Program-made: the position numbers and the translations under genes
Part shown: positions 54,964 to 63,037 of the stretch, in pieces
How the letters are laid out: the number at the start of each line of letters is the position of its first letter
Position numbering within the stretch: position 1 is the stretch's first letter
From: Paenibacillus sp.
GTDB lineage: Bacteria > Bacillota > Bacilli > Paenibacillales > YIM-B00363
NCBI RefSeq assembly: GCF_035645195.1
Contig: NZ_DASQNA010000007.1
Coordinates: 248,001 to 312,000, forward strand
Direction of reading: 5' to 3'
DNA: 64,000 nt
The notes under the pieces: generated by a model
Databases searched by the model: none
Told to the model about the DNA's origin: nothing
The model's input: the letters and a program-made list of their open reading frames with translations, nothing else

Positions 54964-56060
54964 CCGCGCATCGACTCCTTCCGCTCCGCGAAATACGCGG
55001 CGAGCGCCGCGAGCAACCGCTCGTTCGCCTCGCGGCGCTTCACGGCGACGCGCATGTACGACGCGTCCAGCCCGCGGAACGTCGCGCAGCTGCGCACGAG
55101 CACGCCGTCGCGGCCGAGCGCTGCCTGCACGTCGGCCGCGGTCGTCCCTGCGTCCTCCGGCAGCCGGACGAGCAGGAAGTTCGCCGCGCTGGGGAACACG
55201 CGCAGGCCGAGCGCGGCGAGCCGCTCCGCGAGCCATGCCCGTTCGGGCGGCAGCCACGCGAGCGTCCGCGCCGCGAACTCGCGGTCCGCGAGCACCGCCG
55301 CCCCGACCTCGAGCGCGATGCCGTTCGCGCTCCACGGCACGGCGAGCCCGCGGATGTGCCGGATCTCGTCCGGATGCGCGACGACATAGCCGAGCCGGAG
55401 GCCCGGAATCGCGTAAAACTTCGTCATCGAGCGCGTAACGAACAGCCCCGGCCGCTCCGCCGCGCGGCGGATGAGCGTGCGCCGCTCCTCGTCGGGCGAG
55501 AAATCGAGGAACGCCTCGTCGACGACGACGTTCCGGAACGCGTCCAGCGCCGCCTCCGCGGCGTCCTCGTCGAGCGTCCGGCCCGTCGGGTTGTTCGGAT
55601 GGCCGAGCACGATCGCGTCCGCCCCTTGCGCCGCCGCGCCGCGCACCGCCTCCGGCGTCACCCGGAAGCCGTCGTCCGGCGACAGCGGCAGGTCCAGCAG
55701 CCGGCCGCCCGCGTGGGCGACGGCGGTTTCGTATTCGGCGAATCCGGGCGCCGCCGCGGCCGCCAGCTTCGGCGCGATCGCGCGCAGCGCGAGATCGATC
55801 GCCTCCGCCGCGCCGTTGCCGACCCAGATCGCCTCCATCGGCACGCCGTGCCGCTCCGCGAGCGCGCGGCGCAGCGCTCGCGCCGCCGGGTCGGGATAGG
55901 CGCCGACGCGCTCCCACGCCCGCAGCATCGCGGCGCGCGCGCCCTCCGGCGGCCCCCACGGATTCATATTCGAGCTGAAATCGACAAAATCGTCCGGCGC
56001 CCGCCCGTACAAGCTCGAGGCCGTCTCCAAATCGCCGCCGTGTCCGTAACGCTCCAACAT
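54960..56060 (-). CDS. cobD: Threonine-phosphate decarboxylase
   Basis: 366 residues, PLP aminotransferase fold. The diagnostic N-terminus is YGHGGDLETASSLYG, then DFSSNMNPWGPPEGARAAML; the PLP lysine is in FVTRSMTKFYAIPGLRLGYV; HPNNPTGRTL and RVFPSAANFLLVRL follow. It makes (R)-1-aminopropan-2-ol O-phosphate for the nucleotide loop. The frame runs far upstream over cobS, so the start is set at ATG 56060, just ahead of the conserved N-terminus; the ribosome binding site there (GGGGGC) is only fair. Confidence 0.92.
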   Translation of the reverse strand: MLERYGHGGDLETASSLYGRAPDDFVDFSSNMNPWGPPEGARAAMLRAWERVGAYPDPAARALRRALAERHGVPMEAIWVGNGAAEAIDLALRAIAPKLAAAAAPGFAEYETAVAHAGGRLLDLPLSPDDGFRVTPEAVRGAAAQGADAIVLGHPNNPTGRTLDEDAAEAALDAFRNVVVDEAFLDFSPDEERRTLIRRAAERPGLFVTRSMTKFYAIPGLRLGYVVAHPDEIRHIRGLAVPWSANGIALEVGAAVLADREFAARTLAWLPPERAWLAERLAALGLRVFPSAANFLLVRLPEDAGTTAADVQAALGRDGVLVRSCATFRGLDASYMRVAVKRREANERLLAALAAYFAERKESMRG

Positions 56061-56125
56061 CTCGATCGATGCCCCCGTTCTTCTGTCCGTTGTCGTTGCC
56101 TCTCCCCGCGAACCGTCTGCCCGCG

Positions 56126-56932
56126 TCAAGCGGAATGCCCCGCCGCGACGAGGGCGAGCAGCAGCGCCAGCTCCAGCCCTTCGATCAGCGCGCCGTACGC
56201 GTCGCCCGTCAGCCCCCCGAGGCGGCGGGCGATCCATGCGGCGCCGGCCGCGCCGACCGCCGCGGCGAGCGCGAGGCCGGCCGCCGCGGCCGGCAGCAGC
56301 ATCACCGCGTCGCCCGTGCCGAAGACGGCGAGCAGCGCCGCGGCGCAGACGATGCCGACGCCGAGCGACGCTGCCGCATGCCGCCATCCGGCCGACCGCA
56401 GCGCGGCGCCCATACCGCCGCTGCCGCCGGCGTACGGCCAGCCGACGACCGCCCACGGCGCGAACATGCGCGCGACAACCGGCACCGCCGCGACGGCCGC
56501 GGCCATCCACAGGCTCCCCGCCGCCGTATACTCCATCAGCGACAGCACGAACGCGAACTTGCCCAGCAACAGCAGCGCGCCTGCCGCCGCCCCCGACGCG
56601 CCGACGCGCGGATCCTTCATAATCTCCAGCATCCGCTCGCGGGAGCGGCGGCTGCCGAACGCGTCCGCGACGTCCATCCACCCGTCGAGATGGAGCGCGC
56701 CCGTCGCCCATACCCACAGCGCCGTCGCAACCGCCGCCGCGGCCGCCTCCGGCAGCGCGAGCGGCAGGAGCGCGTACGCCGCGCCGACGATTCCGCCGAC
56801 GACGGCGCCCGCCAGCGGGTAAAACACGATGCTGCGCCGCAGCACCCGTTCGTTCCATGCGCCGAAATCCGGCACCGGCACGCACGTCATGAGCCGCACC
56901 GCCGCCGACGCCGCTTTTATCCAATCCCCCAT
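56126..56932 (-). CDS. cobS: Adenosylcobinamide-GDP ribazoletransferase
   Basis: 268 residues, strongly hydrophobic with several membrane helices. The signature is in GALHLDGWMDVADAFGSRRS and ERMLEIMKDPRVGASGAAAG. It joins adenosylcobinamide-GDP and alpha-ribazole in the membrane. ATG at 56932 overlaps the end of cbiB by 16 bp; another ATG 24 bp upstream is possible. GC and Ala content are extreme in the C-terminal half. Confidence 0.92.
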   Translation of the reverse strand: MGDWIKAASAAVRLMTCVPVPDFGAWNERVLRRSIVFYPLAGAVVGGIVGAAYALLPLALPEAAAAAVATALWVWATGALHLDGWMDVADAFGSRRSRERMLEIMKDPRVGASGAAAGALLLLGKFAFVLSLMEYTAAGSLWMAAAVAAVPVVARMFAPWAVVGWPYAGGSGGMGAALRSAGWRHAAASLGVGIVCAAALLAVFGTGDAVMLLPAAAAGLALAAAVGAAGAAWIARRLGGLTGDAYGALIEGLELALLLALVAAGHSA

Positions 56933-57936
56933 GTGACCCAAGCCGCCGCGCATGCCAACCCTCCCAGCAGCAAAGCGCCGAACGCGTGCAGCAGCCCGAC
57001 GGTTTGCGCGATATGTTCCTTGCCGAGCGGCCGGAGCGGCTCGCCCATGTAGGCGCGCCGGCTCTCCACGCCGCCGTACCGGTTCACGCCGCCGAGCCGA
57101 ACGCCGAGCGCGCCCGCCACGGCCGACTCGGGAATGCCGCTGTTCGGGCTCGGGTGCAGCTTCGCGTAGCGCCGGATCGCCCGCAGCGCGCCTCCCGCGG
57201 AGGCGCCGCGCAGCGCCGCGGCCGCGGCAAGCAGCGCGCCGGCGAGCCGCGCCGGCGCGTAATTGAGGGCGTCGTCCAAGCGGGCCGACGCCTTGCCGTA
57301 CCACCGGTACTTCTCGTTCCGGTAGCCGACCATCGAATCGAGCGTATTCGCCGCTCGATACGCGAACGCGCCCGCTGCTCCGCCGAGCAGCGCGAAGACG
57401 ACCGGCGACAGCACCGCGTCGACCGTATTTTCCGCGACCGTCTCTACCGCGGCGCGCGTCAGCTCGCCCTCGTCCAGCTCCGCCGTGTCGCGGCCGACGA
57501 TGTAGCCCGTGTACAACCGCGCTTCCTCCAGGTCGCCTGCCGCGAGCGGCCGGTACACGCGCAGCCCCGCGTCGGCGAGCCCCTTCCAAGCGATCGTCGT
57601 CGACACGAGCCAGACGTTCGACGCATAGCCGAGCCACGGATGCACCCACGCGCACGCGCGTACGACCGCATACGCGGTCAGCGCGCTCACGGCCACCGTC
57701 GACGCGCAAAGAAAAACGCCGAACAGGATCGACCGCCCCTTCGGCTGCGCAACATACGTTTTCGTTTCGACCCATCGGATCCAGCGGCCGATCGCGACGA
57801 CCGGATGCGGGAGGCGCTCGGGGTCGCCGACGATGCGGTCGAGCAGCAGCGCCGCGGCCGTCATCCAGAGCGTTTCTTCCCACGTGAACCACCACAGCCA
57901 TTCGCCCGCGGCGCCCGCGCCGAACCAGCCGCTCAC
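56917..57936 (-). CDS. cbiB: Adenosylcobinamide-phosphate synthase
   Basis: 339 residues, membrane protein. Family signature LLLDRIVGDPERLPHPVVAI GRW near residue 30, then AVETVAENTVDAVLSPVVF, LDSMVGYRNEKYRWYGKASA and PSPNSGIPESAVAGALGVRL. It attaches aminopropanol phosphate to cobyric acid. The start is GTG at 57936, overlapping the cobU stop (GTGA), 8 bp after GGGAG. Confidence 0.95.
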   Translation of the reverse strand: MSGWFGAGAAGEWLWWFTWEETLWMTAAALLLDRIVGDPERLPHPVVAIGRWIRWVETKTYVAQPKGRSILFGVFLCASTVAVSALTAYAVVRACAWVHPWLGYASNVWLVSTTIAWKGLADAGLRVYRPLAAGDLEEARLYTGYIVGRDTAELDEGELTRAAVETVAENTVDAVLSPVVFALLGGAAGAFAYRAANTLDSMVGYRNEKYRWYGKASARLDDALNYAPARLAGALLAAAAALRGASAGGALRAIRRYAKLHPSPNSGIPESAVAGALGVRLGGVNRYGGVESRRAYMGEPLRPLGKEHIAQTVGLLHAFGALLLGGLACAAAWVTWGIG

Positions 57937-58508
57937 AGCAAAAACTCCCGGCTTTTCAGCTCGATCGGGATGCCCGCCGTCACGAGAAACACCTGCTCGC
58001 TCGCCGCGGCCACCTTCTGATTCATGCGGCCGGCGACGTCCCGGAACAAACGGCCGAGCGGCGAAGGCGGCACGACGCCGAGGCCGACCTCGTTCGTCAC
58101 GAGCACGATCGTTCCTTGGAACCGCCGCAGCGCGGCGACGAGCTCGTCCACCCGCGCGAGGCAGCGCGCCTCCGCGTCCGGCTCGCCCTCGCACTGGAGC
58201 AGCACGTTCGACAGCCATAACGTCAGGCAATCGACAAGCACCGCCGTATGCCCGGACCGGTACACGTTGTATTCGAAATCGAGCGCCTCGAGCAGCTCCG
58301 GCAGTCGCAGCGGCTCTTCGATCGTCTTCCATGGGAATCCACCCGCATCGCGCCGCGAGCGGTGCAGGCCGATGCGGTCTTTCATTTCCTCGTCGAACGC
58401 CTGCGCCGTCGCCACGTAGACGCCTTCCTCGGCGTATCGCTCGACGTACCGTTCCGCGAAGGCGCTCTTCCCGCTGCGCGCCCCGCCCGTCACCATCGCT
58501 ACGACCAT
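57933..58508 (-). CDS. cobU: Adenosylcobinamide kinase / adenosylcobinamide-phosphate guanylyltransferase
   Basis: 191 residues. P-loop VTGGARSGKSAFAERYVERY, the guanylylated His region IGLHRSRRDAGGFPWKTIEE, VLVDCLTLWLSN and LVTNEVGLGVVPPSPLGRLF are all present, so both activities should be intact. It activates the corrinoid for the lower-ligand step. It starts 4 bp after the cobT stop. Confidence 0.95.
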   Translation of the reverse strand: MVVAMVTGGARSGKSAFAERYVERYAEEGVYVATAQAFDEEMKDRIGLHRSRRDAGGFPWKTIEEPLRLPELLEALDFEYNVYRSGHTAVLVDCLTLWLSNVLLQCEGEPDAEARCLARVDELVAALRRFQGTIVLVTNEVGLGVVPPSPLGRLFRDVAGRMNQKVAAASEQVFLVTAGIPIELKSREFLL

Positions 58509-58512
58509 CGCC

Positions 58513-59628
58513 CTACGCCCCCGCCCCGGCTTCCGCTTCCGAAGCTTCCGCGGCGAGCTTCGTCGACACGCCGGCGGAGGCGAACGTCGCCATGGAGCCG
58601 AGGATGTCGACGCCAGCCTCCACGATGCGCAGGCACAGCGCGGCGCCCGTCCCTTCGCCGAGCCGCATGTCGAGCTCGAGCATCGGCTCGAGGCCGAGCG
58701 CGTCCAAGACGACGCTGTGTCCCGGCTCTTCGGAGCGGTGCGACGCGATCAGGAACGACGCCGCGAGCGGCGACATCCGCGCGGCCGCGAGCGCCGCCGC
58801 CGTCGAAATAAACCCGTCGACGACGACGGGCAGCCGGTACAGCGCGCCGCCGAGGCAGACGCCGGCCATGCCGGCGATTTCGAAGCCGCCGACCTTCGCG
58901 AGCGCGTCCAGCGCCGCGGCCGCTCCGGCGTCCGCCGGCAGTCCGGCCGGCGACAGGCCGTTCGCCGCCAGCGCCCGGCGCACCGCGTCGCGCTTGCGCG
59001 CGAGCCCGGCGTCGTCGACGCCGGTGCCGCGGCCGACCGACACGTCGGGCGGCACGCCGAGCAGCGCGCTCGTGAGCGCCGCCGCGGCCGTCGTATTGCC
59101 GATGCCCATCTCGCCGACGCCGATCAGCCCGACGCCGCGCGCGGCGAGCTCGCCGACGAGCTCGATGCCCGCCAGCACGGCCGCCTCGGCCTGCTCCGGC
59201 GTCATCGCCGGGCCCCGCGTCATGTTCGCCGTCCCGCAGGCCGGCTTCTTCACCGTCAGCCCCGGACGGTCGATGTTCGATGCGACGCCCATGTCGACGC
59301 AGACGACTTCAGCGCCCGCATGACGCGCGAACACGTTGACCGCCGCGCCGCCGTTCAAAAAATTATGGACCATCTGCGCCGTCACCGCCGAAGGGAACGC
59401 GCTGACCCCTTCCTCGCATACGCCGTGGTCGGCCGCCATGACGACGACCGCCTTCCCGCCGAGCTTCGGCGGCATCTCGCCGGTTATGCCGGCGATCCGC
59501 TCCGCGAGCCGCTCAAGGGCTCCTAAGCTGCCGGGCGGCTTCGTCAGCGCGTCGAGCCTCTCCCGCGCCGCCGCCATCGCCTCATCCCGCAGCGGCTCGA
59601 TCGTTGCAATGCGATCCAACAGTTTCAT
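58513..59628 (-). CDS. cobT: Nicotinate-nucleotide--dimethylbenzimidazole phosphoribosyltransferase
   Basis: 371 residues. Diagnostic segments are LDALTKPPGSLGALERLAER, VVMAADHGVCEEGVSAFPSA, GVGEMGIGNTTAAAALTSAL and, near the C-terminus, LDMRLGEGTGAALCL with the catalytic Glu. It activates the lower ligand base to alpha-ribazole phosphate. AAAGGAGCGCTTCGGG precedes ATG at 59628. No CobC-type phosphatase is encoded in the operon. Confidence 0.95.
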   Translation of the reverse strand: MKLLDRIATIEPLRDEAMAAARERLDALTKPPGSLGALERLAERIAGITGEMPPKLGGKAVVVMAADHGVCEEGVSAFPSAVTAQMVHNFLNGGAAVNVFARHAGAEVVCVDMGVASNIDRPGLTVKKPACGTANMTRGPAMTPEQAEAAVLAGIELVGELAARGVGLIGVGEMGIGNTTAAAALTSALLGVPPDVSVGRGTGVDDAGLARKRDAVRRALAANGLSPAGLPADAGAAAALDALAKVGGFEIAGMAGVCLGGALYRLPVVVDGFISTAAALAAARMSPLAASFLIASHRSEEPGHSVVLDALGLEPMLELDMRLGEGTGAALCLRIVEAGVDILGSMATFASAGVSTKLAAEASEAEAGAGA

Positions 59629-59669
59629 CCCGAAGCGCTCCTTTGTTTCCCCATCCAAATGATAGCCTA

Positions 59670-60476
59670 TTATACCCGACCGGAAGGCACCTTGTCCTTC
59701 CCTTCGCCGGACTCCAGCATAATTTGCGGCGCGCCGTTCGTCGGATGCGCCACGATGGACGTCTCGGCCCCGTAGACGTCCCGGATCCGCTCCGCCGTCA
59801 GCACCTCCCGCGGCGCGCCGAGGCAGACGGCCCGGCCTTGATGCATGAGCAGCAATCGGTCGCAGTACATCGCCGCGAGGTTGAGATCGTGCAGCACCGC
59901 GACGACGGTGAGCGGCGACCGCCGCTGCCAGGCGCGGATGACGTCCATCAGCTGAATTTGATACCCGATATCCAAATACGTCGTCGGCTCGTCGAGCAGC
60001 AGCACTTTCGGCTGCTGCGCCATCGCCTTCGCCAGCGCGACGCGCTGCCGCTCCCCGCCGCTCAGCCGGTCGACCGGCCGATCCGCGAGCGAGGAGAGCC
60101 CCATGCTCTCGAGCACCACATCGATCAGCGCCTCGCCGACGCCGCGCTCCTCCCCGAGCCAATTTTGGAACGGGTAACGCCCCATTTCGACGACCTCGCG
60201 GACGGTGAAGCCGACCGGCGGCAGTGCGTCCTGCTGCAGCACCGCAAGCCAGCGGGCGAGCTCTTTGCGCTTGTAAGAACCGACCGACCGGCCGCTTAGC
60301 AGCGCGTCGCCGGAATCCGGGCGATCCAGCCCCGAGATGAGCTTCAGCAGCGTCGTTTTGCCGCTGCCGTTCGGGCCGATGATGCCGAACGACTCGCCTT
60401 CGCGCACCTCGAAATCGATGTCCCGAAGCACGGCGGCGCCGTCGTAGCTTTTGGCGACGTTCGTTACGCGAATCAT
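59670..60476 (-). CDS. btuD: Corrinoid (B12/iron-siderophore type) ABC transporter ATP-binding protein
   Basis: 268 residues. Walker A in FGIIGPNGSGKTTLLKLISG, Q-loop LAVLQQDA, signature LSGGERQRVALAKAMAQQPK, Walker B VLLLDEPTTYLDIG and the H-loop VVAVLHDLNLA. The FecE/BtuD subfamily fits its permease. The start overlaps the permease stop (ATGA). Location under the cobalamin riboswitch and ahead of cobT argues for corrinoid rather than siderophore import. Confidence 0.9.
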   Translation of the reverse strand: MIRVTNVAKSYDGAAVLRDIDFEVREGESFGIIGPNGSGKTTLLKLISGLDRPDSGDALLSGRSVGSYKRKELARWLAVLQQDALPPVGFTVREVVEMGRYPFQNWLGEERGVGEALIDVVLESMGLSSLADRPVDRLSGGERQRVALAKAMAQQPKVLLLDEPTTYLDIGYQIQLMDVIRAWQRRSPLTVVAVLHDLNLAAMYCDRLLLMHQGRAVCLGAPREVLTAERIRDVYGAETSIVAHPTNGAPQIMLESGEGKDKVPSGRV

Positions 60477-61516
60477 GAGCCGGACCCTCCCATCGCGTTC
60501 TTATGCCGAACGAGCAAATACAAGAAGAACGGCGCGCCGAGGAACGCCGTGACGACGCCGAGCGGAATTTCCGTCGGCGAGAGCGCCGTGCGGGCGAGCG
60601 TATCGGCCCACACGATGAAGATCGCGCCGCCGATCGCGGACAGCGGCACGATGACGCGATAATCCGGTCCGAACAGCAGCCGGATCATGTGCGGGATGAC
60701 GAGGCCGACGAAGCCGATGACCCCGGTCACCGACACGGCCGCGGCCGTCATGAGCGTCGACGCCGACAGAACGATCCAGCGGGTCCGTTCGACGCGGACG
60801 CCGAGGTGCGCCGCGCTCCGCTCGCCGAGCTCGAACAAATTGAGCGTCCGCGCATACCCGCACAGCACCGCGACGCCGAACAGCATGTACGGCGCCACGA
60901 GAGCGGCGTAGCGCCAGCCGCGCAAAGACAAGCTGCCCATCAGCCAAAACACGATCTGATTGATGACGTCGTCCGACAGCGACACCATGAACGACACGAG
61001 CGCGCCGAGGAAGGCGCTGACGACGACGCCGGCCAAGATGAGCGTCTCCCGCCGCATCCCGCCGTCCACCCGGGACAGCAGGTAAACGACGCACAGCGTC
61101 GCCATGCCGGTGCAGAACGCGACGACGGGCACCGTCCCGAACCCGAAGGCAAACTGCGCGTTCACAAGAATGAGGAACGCCGCGCCGACCGACGCGCCCG
61201 AGGCGACGCCGAGCGTGAACGGATCGGCGAGCGGGTTGCGCAGCACGCCTTGAAAGCCCGCGCCGGCGGTCGCGAGCGCCGCTCCGACGACGATGCCGAG
61301 CACGATGCGCGGCAGGCGCACCTGCAGCACGATTTGCTCGTGCGCGACGGACCAATCCGGCTGCACGAATTCGCCGAGCCACGGCAGCGCATGCGTCAGG
61401 ATGCGCCACACCGTGCCGAGCGACAGGCTCGCCGAGCCGACCGAAACGCTTGCGACAACGGACAGAAGGAGGAGCGCAATTCCCGCTCCTCCCCATAAAG
61501 TCAGCTTCCGCCGCAT
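60473..61516 (-). CDS. btuC: Corrinoid ABC transporter permease, FecCD/BtuC family
   Basis: 347 residues and about ten membrane helices. Family landmarks are VRLPRIVLGIVVGAALATAG, GFQGVLRNPLADPFTLGVAS, and VSVTGVIGFVGLVIPHMIRL near residue 265. It starts 2 bp after the binding-protein stop. Function taken from the riboswitch and the operon; sequence alone does not separate corrinoid from iron-siderophore permeases. Confidence 0.9.
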   Translation of the reverse strand: MRRKLTLWGGAGIALLLLSVVASVSVGSASLSLGTVWRILTHALPWLGEFVQPDWSVAHEQIVLQVRLPRIVLGIVVGAALATAGAGFQGVLRNPLADPFTLGVASGASVGAAFLILVNAQFAFGFGTVPVVAFCTGMATLCVVYLLSRVDGGMRRETLILAGVVVSAFLGALVSFMVSLSDDVINQIVFWLMGSLSLRGWRYAALVAPYMLFGVAVLCGYARTLNLFELGERSAAHLGVRVERTRWIVLSASTLMTAAAVSVTGVIGFVGLVIPHMIRLLFGPDYRVIVPLSAIGGAIFIVWADTLARTALSPTEIPLGVVTAFLGAPFFLYLLVRHKNAMGGSGS

Positions 61517-61518
61517 AA

Positions 61519-62520
61519 TTATTTCGTAAACTTCTCCGGATAGATCGCCTTCGCCACTTGGACGAGCGCATCCGTAATCCGCGGTCCCGGACGGGAAATC
61601 AAGCTGTCGTCGATGCCGATCACCTGACCGCTCGCCATCGCGTCGATTTTATCCCAGCCCGAACGGCCTTTGATGATGTCTTCCAAGCCTTCCACGCCCG
61701 CGCCGTACAAGATCACCTGCGGGTTCGCTTCAATGATTTTCTCTTCGCTGATTTCGTACCAGCCTTCTTGATCCGCGACGTTGATCGCGCCCGCTTCGGT
61801 CAGCAGCTCGTCCATGAACTCGCCCTTGCCGACCGTCCAGCCCGGAGAAAACTCGATGTACACCTTCTTCTTGTCCGCGTCGGCGATGCCCGCCACCGCA
61901 TCGGCGACGAGCTGGCGATCCGCTTCCATCTTCGCCGCGACCGCTTCCGCTTCCGCGTTCTTGTTGACGATACGGCCGATTTCGCGCACGTGCGCGATCG
62001 CTTCGTCCAGCGTGTTCGTCTCGAACGCATATACCGTCAGGCCGAGCGCCCGCAGCTCTTCGATCGTCTTCGTGCTCATCGTCCAGCCCGCGACGACGAG
62101 GTCCGGCTCCAGCTCGAGAATGGCTTCCACGTCCGCCGTCAGACCCCCGACCTTCGGGAGGTTCGCCGTTTCCGCCGGATAGTCGGAATACTTGTCCGTG
62201 CCGACGACGCTCGCGCCCGCGCCGACCGCGAACAGCACTTCCGTCTCGCTCGGAGCGATCGACACGATTTTCTCCGGCGCCTTCTCGAACGTCAGCTCCG
62301 TGCCCGACGCGTCCGTCACCGTCAGCGGGTACGCCGTCGCCTCGGCCGCCTGCGCCTCTTCCTGCTCGGCAGGCTCCTCCGCCGCCGGAGCTTCCGCCGC
62401 CGGCGCTTCCTGCGCCGCAGGCGTCTCTTCCGCGGAAGGAGCCTGCGCTCCGCCGCCGCACGCCGCCGTAAAGACCGCTAGAACTACCGCCAACAACCAA
62501 ACCAGATAACGCCTCATCAT
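61519..62520 (-). CDS. btuF: Corrinoid-binding lipoprotein, BtuF/FecB-like
   Basis: 333 residues. Signal with lipobox TAAC in LVWLLAVVLAVFTAACGGGA, then a low-complexity Ala/Glu/Pro linker (about 25-62) and the helical-backbone binding fold: KIVSIAPSETEVLFAVGAGA, VVGTDKYSDYPAE, ILELEPDLVVAG, KKVYIEFSPGWTVGKGEFMD and ISRPGPRITDALVQVAKAIY. AGGAGAGG precedes ATG at 62520 (a second ATG follows directly). First gene after the riboswitch. Confidence 0.92.
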   Translation of the reverse strand: MMRRYLVWLLAVVLAVFTAACGGGAQAPSAEETPAAQEAPAAEAPAAEEPAEQEEAQAAEATAYPLTVTDASGTELTFEKAPEKIVSIAPSETEVLFAVGAGASVVGTDKYSDYPAETANLPKVGGLTADVEAILELEPDLVVAGWTMSTKTIEELRALGLTVYAFETNTLDEAIAHVREIGRIVNKNAEAEAVAAKMEADRQLVADAVAGIADADKKKVYIEFSPGWTVGKGEFMDELLTEAGAINVADQEGWYEISEEKIIEANPQVILYGAGVEGLEDIIKGRSGWDKIDAMASGQVIGIDDSLISRPGPRITDALVQVAKAIYPEKFTK

Positions 62521-62583
62521 TCCGTCAACCTCTCCTGAAACTGAATTTATGAGAGAGTACTCCGCTTGCATGCTCGCGTGACA

Positions 62584-62905
62584 AACAAAAAAGCCCCCGT
62601 TTCGAAAGAAACGGAGGCGTCAGCGCAACGTGTGCATCAGGGGGTACGCGACCGGCCTTGCCGGGCGCCCTGTACGTCGAGCCGCATCCTTTTCCTCGAA
62701 GGATTTGTCAGCTTCGCTCTTAGGCAGGTCTCCTGACTCATGGGTTGCATGACGCGCCTCGCCTTCCCATCCCGGTATGCGGAACAGTGGCCTATCGAGG
62801 GCATCCCCATTTACAGTGGCGGGACCGCGCCGGATTCGCACCGGCTTCCCTTTTCACCTTCCCCGCTTCGTCGCGGGTCAGGACCTAAGAACGTCAATCG
62901 GGCAA
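62584..62905 (-). ncRNA. Cobalamin riboswitch with terminator
   Basis: On the minus strand: AAAGGGAAGCCGGTGCGAAT, CCGGCGCGGTCCCGCCACTG, and the B12-box AGTCAGGAGACCTGCCTA (about 62721-62740 region). The terminator GCCTCCGTTTC / GAAACGGGGGC (62593-62617) with TTTTTTG follows, 64 bp before btuF. Adenosylcobalamin should shut off the whole corrinoid operon. Confidence 0.95.
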
Positions 62906-62937
62906 TTCAATTGGGTGTTGCTCTTCTCATAAAGACG

Positions 62938-62966
62938 ATTATAGGAAAAATGGACGCGCGTGACAA
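62938..62966 (-). promoter_or_regulatory. Promoter of the corrinoid operon
   Basis: TTGTCA (62961-62966), 17 bp, perfect TATAAT (62938-62943) on the minus strand, about 35 bp upstream of the riboswitch aptamer. Confidence 0.8.
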
Positions 62967-62988
62967 CCCATACTTCGATAACGTTCGA

Positions 62989-63013
62989 CAGCCCCGTCGC
63001 GCGGACGGGGCTG
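62989..63013 (-). terminator. Probable terminator of the downstream-edge aminotransferase gene
   Basis: CAGCCCCGTC (62989-62998) pairs with GACGGGGCTG (63004-63013). There is no clear T-run on either strand, so it is a weak terminator or simply a 3'-end hairpin. Confidence 0.45.
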
Positions 63014-63037
63014 CAGGCGTCTTATATTCCGTTCTTT

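Noticed and set aside
55356-56822. Long plus-strand frames opposite cobD/cobS and cbiB/cobT (about 490 codons each)
   Set aside because: Shadows of very GC-rich genes; no start signals and Arg/Ala/Ser-rich products without domains.
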